DNA from: Engraulis encrasicolus
Taxonomy: Eukaryota > Chordata > Actinopteri > Clupeiformes > Engraulidae
DNA: 64,000 nucleotides
Assembly: GCF_034702125.1 (NCBI RefSeq)
Contig: NC_085861.1
Location: 4,651,145 to 4,715,144, forward strand
Direction: 5' to 3'
Notes under the pieces: generated by a model
Database searches by the model: none
What the model saw: only the letters and a program-made list of their open reading frames with translations
Told to the model about the DNA's origin: nothing
In this document: positions 1-13,982 of the stretch, piece after piece
How positions within the stretch are numbered: the first letter of the stretch is position 1
How the letters are laid out: each line of letters opens with the position of its first letter
Translations under genes and position numbers: made by a program

Positions 1-78
1 ACACACACACACACACCAATCTGTCTCACACACTCTCTCACTCACACACACAGACACACAGACACACACACACACCAA
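1..78. repeat. CA-rich microsatellite at window edge
   Basis: Imperfect CA repeats interspersed with CT- and CACT-containing variants. The array continues beyond the left edge of the window. Confidence 0.9.
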
Positions 79-139
79 TCAATCACTCACATTCTACGCG
101 CACACACACCCTCTCTTCACAGCTCATCCGATACACCAT

Positions 140-1580
140 GCCTTGGCGTGACTCATCCCTTCTATACCAGCGGAGGAGTGCCGTGTACACAGGAAGAGGG
201 AGAGCGGAGAAGAATAAGAGCGAAGAAAAAGAAAATTGGAGAAAGAAGAGGAGAGAGAGTGACTGGAGCATTCTAAAGAAGAGAGAAGAGGAGAGAAGAA
301 GAGAGAAGAGGAGAGAAGAGGGGAGAAGAGGAGAGAAGAAGAGAGAAGAGGAGAGAGAGTGACTGGAGCATTCTAAAGAAGAGAGAAGAAGAGAGAAGAG
401 GAGAGAAGAAGAGAGAGGAGGGGAGAAGAAGAGAGAAGAAGAGAAAAGAAGAGAGAAGAGGAAAGAAGAAGAAAGAAGAGGAGAGAAGAGGGGAGAAGAA
501 GAGAATAAGAGAATAAGAGAGAAGAGGAGAGAAGAGGGAAGAAGAAGAGAGAAGAGGAGAGGAGAAGAGAATAAGAGAGAAGAAGAGAGAAGAAGAGAGA
601 AGAGGAGAGAAGAAGAGAGAAGAAGAGAATAAGAGAGAAGAGGAGAGAAGAGGGGAGAAGAGGAGAGAAGAAGAGAGAAGAGAGAAGAAGAGAGAAGAGA
701 GAAGACGAGAGACGAGAGAAGAAGAGAGAAGAAGAGAGAGAAGAAGAGAGACGAGGAGTGAAGAGGAGTGAGAGTGACTGCATCATTCTAAACAACAATA
801 GCAGGCAGCCGTCTCAGATGATAGAGGCGCACAGCACAGCACAGCGCCAGTACAGCCCAGCGCCAGTGTTGCCAGATGCAGTACAGTACAGCACAGCATT
901 GCCAGATGAGTCTGATCATTTCCAGCCCAAACGGTACACAAAAACCACCTGGAGGAGGAGGCGCTAAATTCCGCCCAGTTTCAACCAAATTGTATTGTTT
1001 TCTATGACAACAATAAAACTACAAAAAAAAACAATCCACAATGCCCGTTTTTAACCACAGACGGCTATCACAAGCAGCCCAATTGGCCAGGTAACCACCC
1101 AATCTGGCAACACAGCGCAGGCCTGCAGTGGCCAAGCGGAGGAGTGCCATGTATGCAGGAGGAGGAAGAGTGGAGAAGAAGAAGAAAGAGGAGGAAGAGC
1201 GGAGAAGAAGGAGAAGAAGAAGAAGAAAGAGGAGGAAGAGCGGAGAAGAAGAAAAAGAAGAAGAAAGAGGAGGAAGAGCGGAGAAGAAGAAGAACAAGAA
1301 AATAGGAGAAAGAAGAGAGAAGAAGAGAGAGTGACTGGAGCATTCTAAAGATGAGAGAGAAGAGGAGAGAGAAGAGGAGGGCTATAGCAGCTAGCCGCCT
1401 CAGATGACGGAGGCAGACAACACTGCCCAGCACATCACAGTGCAAAACACACACAATGGCCGTTTTTGAATGTTTTTAGCCGCAGACGGCTATCCCAAGC
1501 AGCTCAATTGGCTGGGTAACCGCCAAATCTGGCAACACTGCCCAGCCCAGCACATCACAGTACAGGCCTGCAGTGGCCAA
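140..1580. repeat. Diverged local duplication built around purine-rich GA/GAAGA satellites
   Basis: Two related blocks lie in tandem. Each begins with a 'GGAGGAGTGCC' motif (near 172 and 1139) and runs into an almost pure purine tract (about 190-770 and 1150-1385). Each then ends in 'GTGACTGGAGCATTCTAAA'-like sequence and a CAGCAC/CAGATGA segment. A degraded 'GCAGACGGCTATC..AAGCAGC' segment, related to a MITE seen at 43062-43280, occurs at about 1040-1115 and 1455-1540. Long open frames across the tract come from the low-complexity composition and are not genes. Confidence 0.7.
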
Positions 1581-2073
1581 GCAACAGATGGCCTTGACAA
1601 AACACAATTATGATTTCCGGCAAATCCCTCCGATGTGGCACAGAGCCGCAAGTCCACAAACACCCACACGCCCGTTTACACAGTTAGACACACACAGTAC
1701 ACTGGTCTTTCATGTGTTGTCTGTGGGGTGATGGCAGATTGCATCATTCTTACGTAAAGGTAGTAGTAGTGTGGGAGTGCAGGTAGGCAGGCCGGATGCA
1801 TCCTCAGCTTGGGCTGTGTTAGTCTTGGCCAAGACGGAGGATGTTTCATATTGTTACCATGGGAGAGGTCAGTACATTTAGAGAACTTTATATAAGACAC
1901 GACAAAACACGACACGACCATATGACTCAACTCACTCCTCCCCAGGTGAGCATTGGTTTTGGTCTGGAACTATACGGGTTCTCCGTTAGTAAACAATCCC
2001 TGGCCTTGCGGTCCAAACTGCACACTGTTCAACCTCTGATTGTTGGAAACCACTGTCGGTCATATAAGATCAG

Positions 2074-2400
2074 GTGAAAGTGAAGTGAAAGCCCAACTGG
2101 GAAACTCCAATTCCCATTGTCATTGTGACACAGCACTCCACACCACACAAGTGAACAGTGCACACCGCACACAACAAAACTGTATTTATGCCTCACCCGT
2201 GCAAGGGGGCAGCCCCCAATGGCGCCCCAAGGGAGCAGTGCGGCAGGACGGTACCATGCTCAGGGTACGTCAGTCATGGAGGAGGATGGGGGAGAGCACT
2301 GGCTAATTACTCCCCCACACCAGCCTGGCAGGTCGGGACTCGAACCGGCAACCTTTGGGCTACAAATCTGACACCCTAACCGCTTACACATGACTGCCCA
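2074..2400 (-). repeat. tRNA-derived SINE, family 1, near full length
   Basis: Read on the minus strand, it starts TGGGCAGTCATG and contains a pol III B-box-like GGTTCGAGTCC. It ends in a TTTCACTTCACTTTCAC tail. Other copies are at 46511-46818 and 54422-54748, with fragments at 40021-40158 and 62652-62762. It is a dispersed retroelement, not a tRNA gene: the head cannot be completed into a cloverleaf with matched acceptor arms. Confidence 0.8.
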
Positions 2401-2616
2401 TAGGGAACAAGGAGGATGATGGTCACGCCGGAAGTCACAAGGTGAGAGGCCTGTGGGTGACAGGCCAATGTGACCCCCAGTGGATTAAACCTGTGAAAAA
2501 TGTATTGCTGGAAGACAATGTGGTTGCGGGAAGACACCGCGACCTACTCCTAGTCGTCTGAAATGAGCTATTGAAAAGGCACTGCTTGCGGTGGAACTCA
2601 CCACAGTACTACTGCC

Positions 2617-2797
2617 CAGGGCCGCTGCTAAGGTTTTGGAGGCCCCAAGCATAACTAGTCAGGAGGACCCCTTCATAATTAAATAATAATACATTTTTTA
2701 GTCAATCGTAATTTAGGAGGCCCCGATTTTGGGGGCAAAGTGGTTGAGGCCCTAAGCGCTCTGCTTACTCTGCTTATACCTAGCGGCGGCCCCTGGC
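2617..2797. mobile_element. Short MITE-like repeat with CAGGGCCGCTGCTA ends
   Basis: The left end CAGGGCCGCTGCTA is mirrored at the right end by TAGCGGCGGCCCCTG. The body is AT-rich with GGCCCC blocks. No convincing target duplication is visible. Related 'GGGCCGCTGAC' sequence occurs near 54205. Confidence 0.5.
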
Positions 2798-3023
2798 CAG
2801 GTTTTGTGGTTTTGTTACTGGACTGAGTATTACGTTAAACTTCGACTTTTTTTTCGCACACCTCAGCTGGCAGGTGCGTTGGAGATGGCCCATGGGTCAC
2901 TCAGCAACAACTTAAAGAAACTCCTGCACACTGACCATTTCGCTGTTCTTTCTTTAACAACGTTTCTGTACTAGACCTTCATCAGGCATCAGTTGTTACT
3001 GGACAGAGTATGACACCATCATC

Positions 3024-3168
3024 GAGAAGAGAAGAGAAGAGAAGAGAAGAGAAGAGAAGAGAAGAGAAGAGAAGAGAAGAGAAGAGAAGAGAAGAGAAGA
3101 GAAGAGAAGAGAAGAGAAGAGAAGAGAAGAGAAGAGGAGAGGAGAGGAGAGGAGAGGAGAGGAGATGA
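3024..3168. repeat. (GAGAA)n microsatellite passing into (GGAGA)n
   Basis: About twenty-two GAGAA units are followed by GGAGA units. The sequence is strictly purine on the plus strand. Long open frames on the minus strand are artefacts of the 5-bp period. Confidence 0.95.
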
Positions 3169-3477
3169 GAGGAGTGGATACACAGTACATCTATCTCATT
3201 AGACAGTACAAAAAAGCTATGACGTATCATGTCCTAGTGTATTTTGACAACTCTGAAGCTTACTGTATCAAATTCCTTTTATAAATGTGTATCTCTAATG
3301 TCATGTGTTGTTTTGCCAAACTGTGAAGAGCATTAAGCCCCACCAACCAAAATGCGACTACCTCTCCCTTGCAGTTTTCTATTATGTGCATCAATGCCAT
3401 GATGACGGAAATACTGCGTGTGCTTACTGCTTGTGTGGCGTCCACAACTCCACAACTATCCTAATAAAAATAGGATG

Positions 3478-3885
3478 CTCCATCATGTACTGTGCTCGTT
3501 TGGTACAGACTACCGCCCTGTACCGTACCAAACCGTACCGTACTGTTTCCAGCTGTACATGTACTGTTACAGACCTCCTCCATATTCTGCAAGTAATGTA
3601 TCCAATGCTCTTCCAATTAGCCTCTCTCAACATGATGTCAGACTAGCTCCATTTTTGAAGCGAAGCAGGAAAAAAACGGTTGACAATGACATCCACAACT
3701 AATGCAAGTAGGTCCCATGCTCCATGTCCTGTACTTGTTTTGTACGGCACTGTACCGTACCGAACGTCTGTTTCCAAAGGTTCTGTATGAGTACATGTAC
3801 AACAGATGTGACGTTTGTAACGTGACGTCAGAGAAGTTCAATTTTTAACGCGAAGCATTGAAAACCGCCAACTGGTTTCCATAGA
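3478..3885. repeat. Diverged direct duplication with TACCGTACC clusters
   Basis: The order 'GTACTGTGCTCGTTTGGTAC', clustered TACCGTACC, GTACATGTAC and 'AGCGAAGCA..AAAACGG' at about 3485-3690 recurs in diverged form at about 3725-3880. This is a tandem or nested repeat with no coding content. Confidence 0.5.
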
Positions 3886-3896
3886 AAATAGTGAGG

Positions 3897-4078
3897 TGGG
3901 GGGTGCTGTGGCGCAGCGCGCTAAGCCCCCCACATTTGGGCTTGCATGTCCACCCACAGGGACCCCGGTTCGAGTCCGGCCGGGATCATTTCCCGAACCT
4001 CTCCTGTCTCTCTGTCCCATTCGCTTCCCGTCACCATCTTCGACTGTCCTGTCAAATAAAGACATGAAAGCCCCTAAA
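3897..4078 (+). repeat. tRNA-derived SINE, family 2
   Basis: The head GTGGCGCAGCGCGCTAAG resembles a tRNA A box, and GGTTCGAGTCCGG is a clear B box about 45 bases later. A C/T-rich body (CTCTCTGTCCC) and a CAAATAAAGACATGAAA tail follow. It is a retroposed SINE, not a functional tRNA. Confidence 0.8.
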
Positions 4079-4339
4079 AATATATATAAAAAATAAATAA
4101 TAAAAAAAGAAGACAGTGAGGTATAAATTTGCATGTCTATGCCGGCGGACTGGATGCTACTTTTCCTGCTTCAAATGCACTGAGAATCGAAGGTGTCTCT
4201 AACGTCACGTGAAAAAAGCCAATTCTCACCACCAGCCTCTCCCCAATTATCCTCAATGTCATTTTGCAACGCAGCCTGTGCCAACCTGCCCTGACAGCGG
4301 TGCTGAACTGGGCCAAAAAAAAAGGGCCGGGCATTTTAT

Positions 4340-4518
4340 TTTTTTAATGTCGTTTTTTGGTATTTTACGACTTTATATAGAATAGCACAGTTTGAGAGAT
4401 GGACAAGAAGTGAATGGGGAGAGAGATAGGGAGGGGTAGGTAAAGGACCCGGGCCGGGAATCGAACCAGGGTCAGCTGCATGGTAGACGAGTACCCTACC
4501 GGTTGGCCACGGCAGAGC
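4340..4518 (-). repeat. tRNA-derived SINE, family 3
   Basis: Read on the minus strand, it has a tRNA-like head (GCCGTGGCCAACCGGTAGGG) and a B box, GGTTCGATTCCCGG. A C/T-rich CCCTCCCTATCTC body and an A/T-rich tail follow. It has the same overall plan as the SINE just upstream but a different head. Confidence 0.75.
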
Positions 4519-4798
4519 ATTCATTTTCAGCCAAAACCGGTCCACCAGGCATTGAGAAAGACAATGAAGCCTGTTGTAACATTTTTAGTCATCTATTACG
4601 AGCTATTTTGACCACAACAGCCAAACATATTTTCAAATCTGACTCAGAGAGGTCAGCTGTGACTGCATGAGGGCTGATACACTACTACATTGAGGAGGGG
4701 AGTACCAGTCCAAAATCATCAACAGCCCACCTGCCAAATGCCCTGTATGCCTTATGGCCAACCCCGCCGTGCATGTCAGCAGTAAGCGGATATGAAGA

Positions 4799-5252
4799 GG
4801 AACCATTGACAGTAAATAGAATGGACGCCAAATCAACGCTATTTGCCATTCAACGCTTTGAAGCTAGATTTGGGAACATTCCAACTTACATTCCACCTTA
4901 GCAACGCCAAACGCAGGTGCTGATTGGACAACAACAAGACTTCTAACGGTCAATCAAACCATGTTCTGATGCTCATTGGTCAATTTAACTTTTAATATCT
5001 CTCTAAAACAAAACATCACCACAAAAAATCACCACCCTGGTAAGTTGGAGAGCAAAGGGACCTACTAGTTGAGCGAAAAAGTATCCCCCTGAAGTGTCAT
5101 TTAAGGGAGATACAGGGTTTTATGTCTCTCATAGGAATGAATGGGATTTGGCCATTTTTTGGTCTTTTTGGGTCCAACCTTGGCTCCAACTTGGCTTCAA
5201 CAATGAAATAGAATTTTGGCCTCCATTCTATTTACTCTCAATGAGAGGAACA
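4799..5252. mobile_element. Foldback MITE with 'AGTAAATAGAATGGA' inverted ends
   Basis: 'AGTAAATAGAATGGACGCC' at about 4810-4828 is mirrored by 'GGCCTCCATTCTATTTACT' at about 5218-5236, each next to a GAGGAAC-type edge. The interior of about 400 bp shows no coding potential. Confidence 0.6.
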
Positions 5253-5274
5253 CAAGGTGCCGTACCGTACAGTT

Positions 5275-5480
5275 GGGTCATCAGACACTGGGACTCGACC
5301 AACTCAGATCTTAACACTTACAACTTGGTGTGCTTTTTTGGTGGCATGGTAGAAACTCAGAAATGCATTTGCATTAATCTGTCACTAATATAAAAGAAGT
5401 AACGAGTTAAGAAAGATTTAATTAAGAGGGTAGGGTAGGTCGGTCGGGGTCCCAAAGTGTCTGATTACACGTGAAATGAC
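5275..5480. mobile_element. Short non-autonomous element sharing termini with the 25-27.7 kb composite
   Basis: The left end (GGGTCAT then CAGACACTGGGACTCGACC) and the right end (GGTCCCAAAGTGTCTGATT, ACACGTGAAATGAC) match both outer ends of the 24961-27729 structure. The left end lacks the TTTCACGTGAAAT block. The internal 'CTTGGTGTGC...GCATTTG...CTGTCACTAATAT' also matches sequence near 25030-25095. It is therefore an internally deleted relative of that element. Confidence 0.7.
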
Positions 5481-5825
5481 GCAGGTAGGTACACATGCCC
5501 GGGGCATGGCATGAACGTTTCTATTCCATTAACATGGAAGTTTCCATAATTTCACGGTCAAATACAAATGTACCGTGTTGTTCCCTTTTTAAACAGCTGG
5601 TTTAATGAAAGAAAATAAATAAAAGTAATTATTAGATTAGATAGATTAATGAAACGAAATAAAGCGATCAAGAGCGAGGAGGGATGCCTCACATAGCCTG
5701 AAAGCATCACTTCAGACTGAGATGGGACACAACACTGGGCTCCAATTGTCAATTCTCTTGAAAATAGAAAAGCTGTCAAAGGACCTCTATTCAACAGAGA
5801 TATCTTTCTGTCTCTCAATCTTCCT

Positions 5826-5868
5826 CTCCATCCATCCATCCCTCCATCCATCCATCCATCCATCCATC
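5826..5868. repeat. (ATCC)n microsatellite
   Basis: Tandem CATC/ATCC tetranucleotides, in CT-rich sequence. Confidence 0.9.
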
Positions 5869-5954
5869 TAGCTCTGGTGAGGCGCCGTCACATTACAAGA
5901 AGGGACACACTCAAGATGACTCATCCCCACACTGTTCACTGTTCTCTCTCGGTA

Positions 5955-6264
5955 GTGGCAGGCGACGGGTCCACTTTGTAGAGAGGAGTGGAGAGATGTG
6001 GGGAGGGGAAGAGGAGAGGGGAGTGGAGAGGAGGAGGAGAGGAGAGGAGAGGGGAGGAGGAGAGGAGAGGAGAGGAGAGGGGAGGAGAGGAGAGGAGAGG
6101 GGGATGGAGGAGAGGGGGATAGAGGAGAGGAGAGGAGAGGAGAGGATAGGAGATGAGAGGAGAGGAGAAGAAGAGAGTGACAGAGGAGGAGGAGGGGAGG
6201 AGGGAGCGGGAGAGAGAGTAGGGAGAAGGGGGGCAGGCGACGGGTCCACTTTGCAGAGGAGTGG
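5955..6264. repeat. GGAGA-rich minisatellite bounded by a direct repeat
   Basis: A purine tract with GAGGAGAGGAGAG units is bracketed by two copies of 'GGCAGGCGACGGGTCCACTT' (about 5958 and 6233). Its right part (6195-6237) recurs almost unchanged at 12675-12719. The 183-codon minus-strand frame and 103-codon plus-strand frame across it are low-complexity artefacts. Confidence 0.8.
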
Positions 6265-6603
6265 AGTAGGGTTTAATCCCGGGACCCGGGATTCCCGGGA
6301 AATCTGATCAAAACAATTTCCCGTTTCCCGGGAAAGCCATGACGGGAAACCGGGAAAAAAATTAAGTGCGTGTCTATTTGTTGTCCCAGCAACATAAGCA
6401 ACAGTGCCATCTAGCAGCGGTAACACTTCAGGCTCATTTAAGCAGCAGCAGTACAGGCCCATTTCAGCAATGTCTGAGGTGCGCGGTTGACGTATTATTT
6501 CATCCGCAACCGCTTCTCAGAATTTCTAATCCACCCGCCCTAATGTTTTTCTCCAATTTCCAAAACCGAATCCGCCCGCCATCCGCCTATTAGTTTTTAG
6601 TAT
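6265..6603. repeat. GGGAAAC/CCCGGGA-containing repeat into which piggyBac inserted
   Basis: Contains short inverted CCCGGGA and GGGAAACCGGGAAA motifs and CCGCCCGCC blocks typical of degraded fish MITEs. It abuts the left TTAA of the piggyBac element. No gene is visible. Confidence 0.4.
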
Positions 6604-6622
6604 TTAACCCCTTAAGCCGCAC
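6604..6622 (+). repeat. piggyBac left TTAA target site and terminal inverted repeat
   Basis: TTAA at 6604-6607 is followed at 6608 by CCCCTTAAGCCGCAC. The inner copy of TTAA within CTTAAG is part of the repeat itself. Confidence 0.95.
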
Positions 6623-7520
6623 TGTGGCGCTCACGGCACGATGCCGCCATTTTGTTTTAAAAAAAATAAAGAATTTGTTGTCCTATAGACTGTACACAAG
6701 CTTATAATGGTCATACCACACACCGTTCGAAAGCTGAGAACGTCAGCTTTCATATGAACCCATCCTCAAAGATCAACACTCTCCACACAGCTAACAGTGG
6801 GCTAATCTTCTCTGTGTGTGATGTCATCAAAATTGCAACCGAAAACGGGGTGTACTTACCTTTGAAAATTTCTCAATATTCCCAACGAATGTTTTATGGT
6901 CCAAGATTTCTTCTCTGAGTCATCCAGTGTCCACAATGTTGGAATATCCAGGCCATTTACTTCAAATCCTTGTGTTTTTGTGATAATCCCAATGTTTCTT
7001 GGCTTCCTGCATACGTTGTGTAATTGTATTTCTTCACTACAAGCGTCTTTGAAGACGAAGGAATCCACTCCACCGCACGAAATGCGCAAAACAGTGCCTG
7101 AATGATGTTCTCGAAGGTCTTAGCTTTTGATTGACACCACCCACGAGCCAATCGGATCCTCCTATGGAAAGTTACAGGCGATTGAAGACCAATAGGGCAC
7201 TGCTATTCAAATCTGACCTCCCGTCTTTACCTCGCCATTGGCGTAGGACAGTGAGAGTTTCGGGTTTCATGAGTCACTGAATATTATAGTTGAGATTCAT
7301 AGCTTTCAAACGAGCTATCACTCGACTGCCTTGGACTTACAGAGAACCACCCACTTGCTGTTTTCGATGTTTGCGTAATTGCTCGCGTAAACAGCAAGCT
7401 GTAGAGTTTTGAGAGGACGCACGGTTACGCGAGAGAACAGTAGACTTTACACAGACTTCGGAAGACAGCACGGGACATACAGTTTGCGTACAGTCTTACA
7501 GACAGTCTACTGCATGCAAA

Positions 7521-10300
<2,780 letters not shown>

Positions 10301-10342
10301 GACTCCCCCCTCCCCCTCTCCCCCCTACTTCTCTTTCTCTCA

Positions 10343-10344
<2 letters not shown>

Positions 10345-10440
<96 letters not shown>

Positions 10441-10445
10441 ACACA

Positions 10446-10507
<62 letters not shown>

Positions 10508-10584
10508 GGGAAGAAAGAATGATGCTGGACTTCCGGACTGGATTTCATTTTCACACTTTTCATTGCCACATGGCATGGTTTGCA

Positions 10585-10675
<91 letters not shown>
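10345..10675. repeat. Two long (CA)n arrays in the piggyBac 3' region
   Basis: CA arrays at about 10345-10504 and 10588-10672 are separated by unique sequence. They lie downstream of the transposase stop and inside the transposon, so they expanded after or during its history. The 134-145 codon frames across them are artefacts. Confidence 0.95.
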
Positions 10676-10679
<4 letters not shown>

Positions 10680-10801
10680 TTATACACTGTATTAGTTTTG
10701 TATTATTAGTTATATTGATATTGTTATGTTATGTTCTTGTTTGTATATAGTTGATTTTTTAATTATTTTAAATATTTTGCCTTTCTTATTTCTACTATTT
10801 T

Positions 10802-10807
10802 ATTAAA
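10802..10807 (+). terminator. Candidate poly(A) signal ATTAAA for the transposase
   Basis: ATTAAA, the commonest variant signal, lies about 0.5 kb after the stop in AT-rich sequence and before the right terminal repeat. Positional evidence only. Confidence 0.4.
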
Positions 10808-11476
10808 TACTTGTTCATACTTCAATTGTTTTAGCCTTTCTTTCATCAATACCCCATAGACGTAATAAGAAAAAATGATATTTTTGAGTTTATGCTTATG
10901 CCAATCTAATCCAAAATGTCTAGCACCCAATCCAAGTCCATGATTGGAAGCCCCAAGATGTTAGCTTTCAATAGAAACCAGAACTGTGTTTCTAGCATGT
11001 GGCATTCTGAAGTTACAGGCTTTTGATTCTGGTGTCCTTCTTACCTATCCAAAAAGGTTCTTGGGCATCACCAAAAGGTACCCAACAAAAGCGCATGGGT
11101 ATACCAAGAGAAAAAAACCCATAAAATATTCATAGTTTGGTATTTTTCTTCCATTTCTTTTGCTGTTGGAAGCAGACACTTGTGTCTTTGGTCTCAATGT
11201 ATCATTACAGAGCTGACAGGTTGCTGGAGCTGTCAATCTCAGTCATTTTCAAGAAAAGATGCTATACGGGAACAAAAAAACTATATTTTTATTCCATTCA
11301 AACAACTGTATTTCTCTGATAGAACATCATAAAATCATACTGACACTTTAGGCATGAACCTGAGAGTGTTACCTTTACAATGGGTACATGCACATGCATG
11401 TATCTACAACCATGTGGGATCTGTGCTACTTTCAAATTGGGTATGCCAATTTCGCAAATGAAGTCTGAAAAAGGGG

Positions 11477-11495
11477 GTGCGTCTTAAGGGGTTAA
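11477..11495 (-). repeat. piggyBac right terminal inverted repeat and TTAA
   Basis: GTGCGTCTTAAGGGG ends at 11491, followed by TTAA 11492-11495. Confidence 0.95.
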
Positions 11496-11591
11496 GATGC
11501 CTGAGGCACATAGTCGATCGTCTTTTTCAAGCAGTGCAGGTCATTTACATCTTGCCAGCCCATGTTTAAAAAAAATCTCTAATTTATAGCA

Positions 11592-12070
11592 ATTCCCAAC
11601 TTGTCTCCACCCATCGCACAACGTGAAAGTTGAAACGTGTGGATGCTTTAATGCAGCCTAAATTTTAACAGTTTAAATACATCCAGTCCAAGCAGCACAA
11701 TCGAAACTATTGGCTATCTAGCTTACAAGTTTGGATGGTATCCAATAAGACTAGTCAAGTGTCTTGCGAAGAGTGCAGAGAATTACGTCGCGCGTGTATG
11801 TGTGAGCGAGAGAGGGTGAGAGAGGGAGCGATTCCAAACTTGTCTCCATCCATCGCACAACGTGAAAGTTAACGTGTATGCTTTCATGCAGCCTAAATTG
11901 TACCAATTTTGCCTCCTCTCCAAGCAGCTAAATCGAAACTATTGGCTATCTAGCTTGCAAGTTTGGCTGGTCTATCCAACAAGATGAGTCAAGTGACATA
12001 TGTCTTGCGAAGAGTGCAAGCGTCGCTTTGTGTGTGAGCGAGAGAACCAGAGAGAGAACGAGAGAGAGGC
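11592..12070. repeat. Tandem duplication, about 239-bp unit
   Basis: 'CCATCGCACAACGTGAAAGT', 'GAAACTATTGGCTATCTAGC' and 'GTCTTGCGAAGAGTGCA' occur in the same order in both halves (starting 11592 and 11831). Each unit ends in GAGCGAGAGAG-type sequence. No coding content is recognised. Confidence 0.85.
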
Positions 12071-12608
12071 GCTTCCCAAAATCGCTCTGCAGAAAGGGTA
12101 AGGCGATGTCTCCAAATATTAGACAAAATGCAGCTTAATTTAGTTAAGTAGACATCAGGAAAGTATTTTGTTTAGTTGCAAAGCCAAGCTGGTTCATATT
12201 GCTCTGAAAGACACTCAAGCCTATGCCTATATTTTAATGGGTTTATTATGCGCGCGAGGTCACCTAACTGTAGTGACGCCCGGTGCTATTACCAGAGGAA
12301 AACGATAGCACTTGGGCAAACGGTAAAGTCAGTTTAGCCATGCATACCTGCCTATGATGAACCAGTTTTCTTGTTTGAAAAAACACTCTTCCTGGCGCTA
12401 AAGCAAACTGCCATTTCTGACTGACCCAGATGAAATCCCATGCACGGAACTCCACTGAGATGACATCGCATAGGCTATATTTCCCACCGCTTATCACAGT
12501 AGCCGACAGTGAAACATTGTTCTCATGAAGCTGGCGGTAGACGTGTATACTATCCACAGGTGAAGGACAAAGTGCCATGATTTTGCGCACAACCTCAAAC
12601 ACAATTCC
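12071..12608. other. Non-repetitive stretch, nothing recognised
   Basis: A 112-codon minus-strand frame (12264-12602) is open, but I recognise no domain, splice signals or homologue in it. It may be chance. Confidence 0.3.
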
Positions 12609-13020
12609 TTAATGGAAAATAGCAGGAGAGGGGAGTGGAGAGAGAGGAGTGGAGTGGAGTGGTGTGGTATAGTGAGGGGAGGAGGGAGCGGGAGAGAGAG
12701 TAGGGAGAAGGGGGGCAGGAGAGGGATGGATGAGGATGGAGGAGGATGAGAGGGAATGAGAGGGATGGAGGAGGATGGAGGAGGATGAGAGGGAATGAGA
12801 GGGATGGAGGAGGATGGATGAGGATGGGGGAGGGGAATGAGAGGGATGGAGGAGGATGGAGGGGAATGAGAGGGATGGAGGAGGATGGAGGAGGATGGAG
12901 GAGGATGAGAGGGAATGAGAGGGATGGAGGAGGATGGAGGAGGATGGAGGGGAATGAGAGGGATGGAGGAGGATGGATGAGGATGGAGGAGGGGAATGAG
13001 AGGGATGGAGGAGGATGGAT
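12609..13020. repeat. GGATGGAGGA minisatellite
   Basis: Repeats of GAATGAGAGGGATGGAGGAGG with variable numbers of GATGGAGGA steps form a higher-order array. Period-3 structure produces long open frames on both strands (144-212 codons) that are not genes. Confidence 0.9.
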
Positions 13021-13687
13021 CCTGCTAATGAGTCCTGCTGTTGGCTCCAGTGACCCTGACCCGCAGCGCCTGGTGCTGGGTAGCCAATCCCAGCTAGCCA
13101 ATCACATGCCTCAACTGGACACAGTTGCAAACACGCACACAACACAATACAGCATGCTGCATGTATCCGCATCATACTAGGCATACTAGGCATCATACTG
13201 GGCACACCAGAGGCAACTCTACTGTCTTTGCTGTTGTTTAATGCCACAATTTATTTTATTTTTAAAAAAATGTATCTTCTTTGGCATGATGGCGGGAACG
13301 ATATGGACGTCGGACGATGAGCTAATTGGGGGCTGTTGCCATGGGAGATGGAGAGGGCAGCTGAGGGGGCTGAATGCTTTTTTCCCCCTCTTTCCTTTCT
13401 TTTTTGCTCGTTGTTTGCCCCCTCATCCTAACCCCCAACCTCCCCAACCCCACTATCCACCATCCTCAGGGCACTGCTCTAATTCTGTCAATCTAGATGA
13501 GGAGGTGGAGGAGGTGGGGGGTCGGGTCGAGAGGACAGGGCATGTCACATGTCACATGACAGGAGAGCGTGGGGGGTCGAGTGGAGAGGACAGGACATGT
13601 GCCACTCTCCATCTCTGTACACCACACTCAACCAGGATGAGTCTACTACCGCCTTGTCTACTCTACACAGCAGGCTGGGGAGTGTGT
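13021..13687. other. Intergenic sequence with C- and G-rich patches
   Basis: Unique-looking sequence with GAGGTGGAGG and CCCCAACC patches. An open frame of 210 codons begins at 13241 but lacks any recognisable domain and runs into the MITE at 13688. I see no gene. Confidence 0.4.
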
Positions 13688-13982
13688 GAGTGCATCTCAA
13701 TATGGGACCTTGCCTCCTCCACTTGCCTCCTCCACTCGCTTCTCGTCATGATGACATCACTGACAACAGCATTATATTTCAATATCTTGCAAAAGCTCAA
13801 TTGTAGAGTCTTTTTCTCGTTTGCAATTGTTATGGTGAATGAAAAACAGTCCCTCAAAAGTTGTTGTGGCTAGGCTGACAGCTGGGAAACTTTATCGTTT
13901 TCTCCACGAAGGAGGGGCCAGGAGGCGGGGCGAGGAGACAAGCGCAAGTGGAGGAGGCAAGGTCACATATTAAGATGCACTC
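13688..13982. mobile_element. MITE, 'GAGTGCATCTCAATATG' family, full-length copy
   Basis: GAGTGCATCTCAATATG...CCTTGCCTCCTCCACTTG on the left is mirrored by CAAGTGGAGGAGGCAAGG...AAGATGCACTC on the right. The interior contains 'TTTCAATATCTTGCAAAAG' and 'GGGAAACTTTATCGTTTTC'. Other copies are at 15645-16173 (interrupted), 16855-16965 (left half), 39500-39732 and 56593-56730 (right half). Confidence 0.85.

Noticed and set aside
3897..4518. tRNA genes suggested by B boxes GGTTCGAGTCC and GGTTCGATTCC
   Set aside because: The sequences continue into SINE bodies and tails, lack matched acceptor stems, and belong to dispersed retroelement classes.
5911..6462. 183-codon minus-strand frame rich in Ser/Pro/Leu
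   Set aside because: Produced by the GGAGA minisatellite, whose period and lack of T prevent stops.
12264..12602. 112-codon minus-strand frame without low complexity
   Set aside because: Nothing in it is recognisable, it has no splice or promoter support, and one such frame is expected by chance in 64 kb.
12595..13247. Frames of 144-212 codons on both strands
   Set aside because: Both strands are open over the same GGATGGAGGA array, as expected for a repeat with a 3-compatible period.
13241..13873. 210-codon plus-strand frame
   Set aside because: No domain, no splice support, and it ends inside a MITE.
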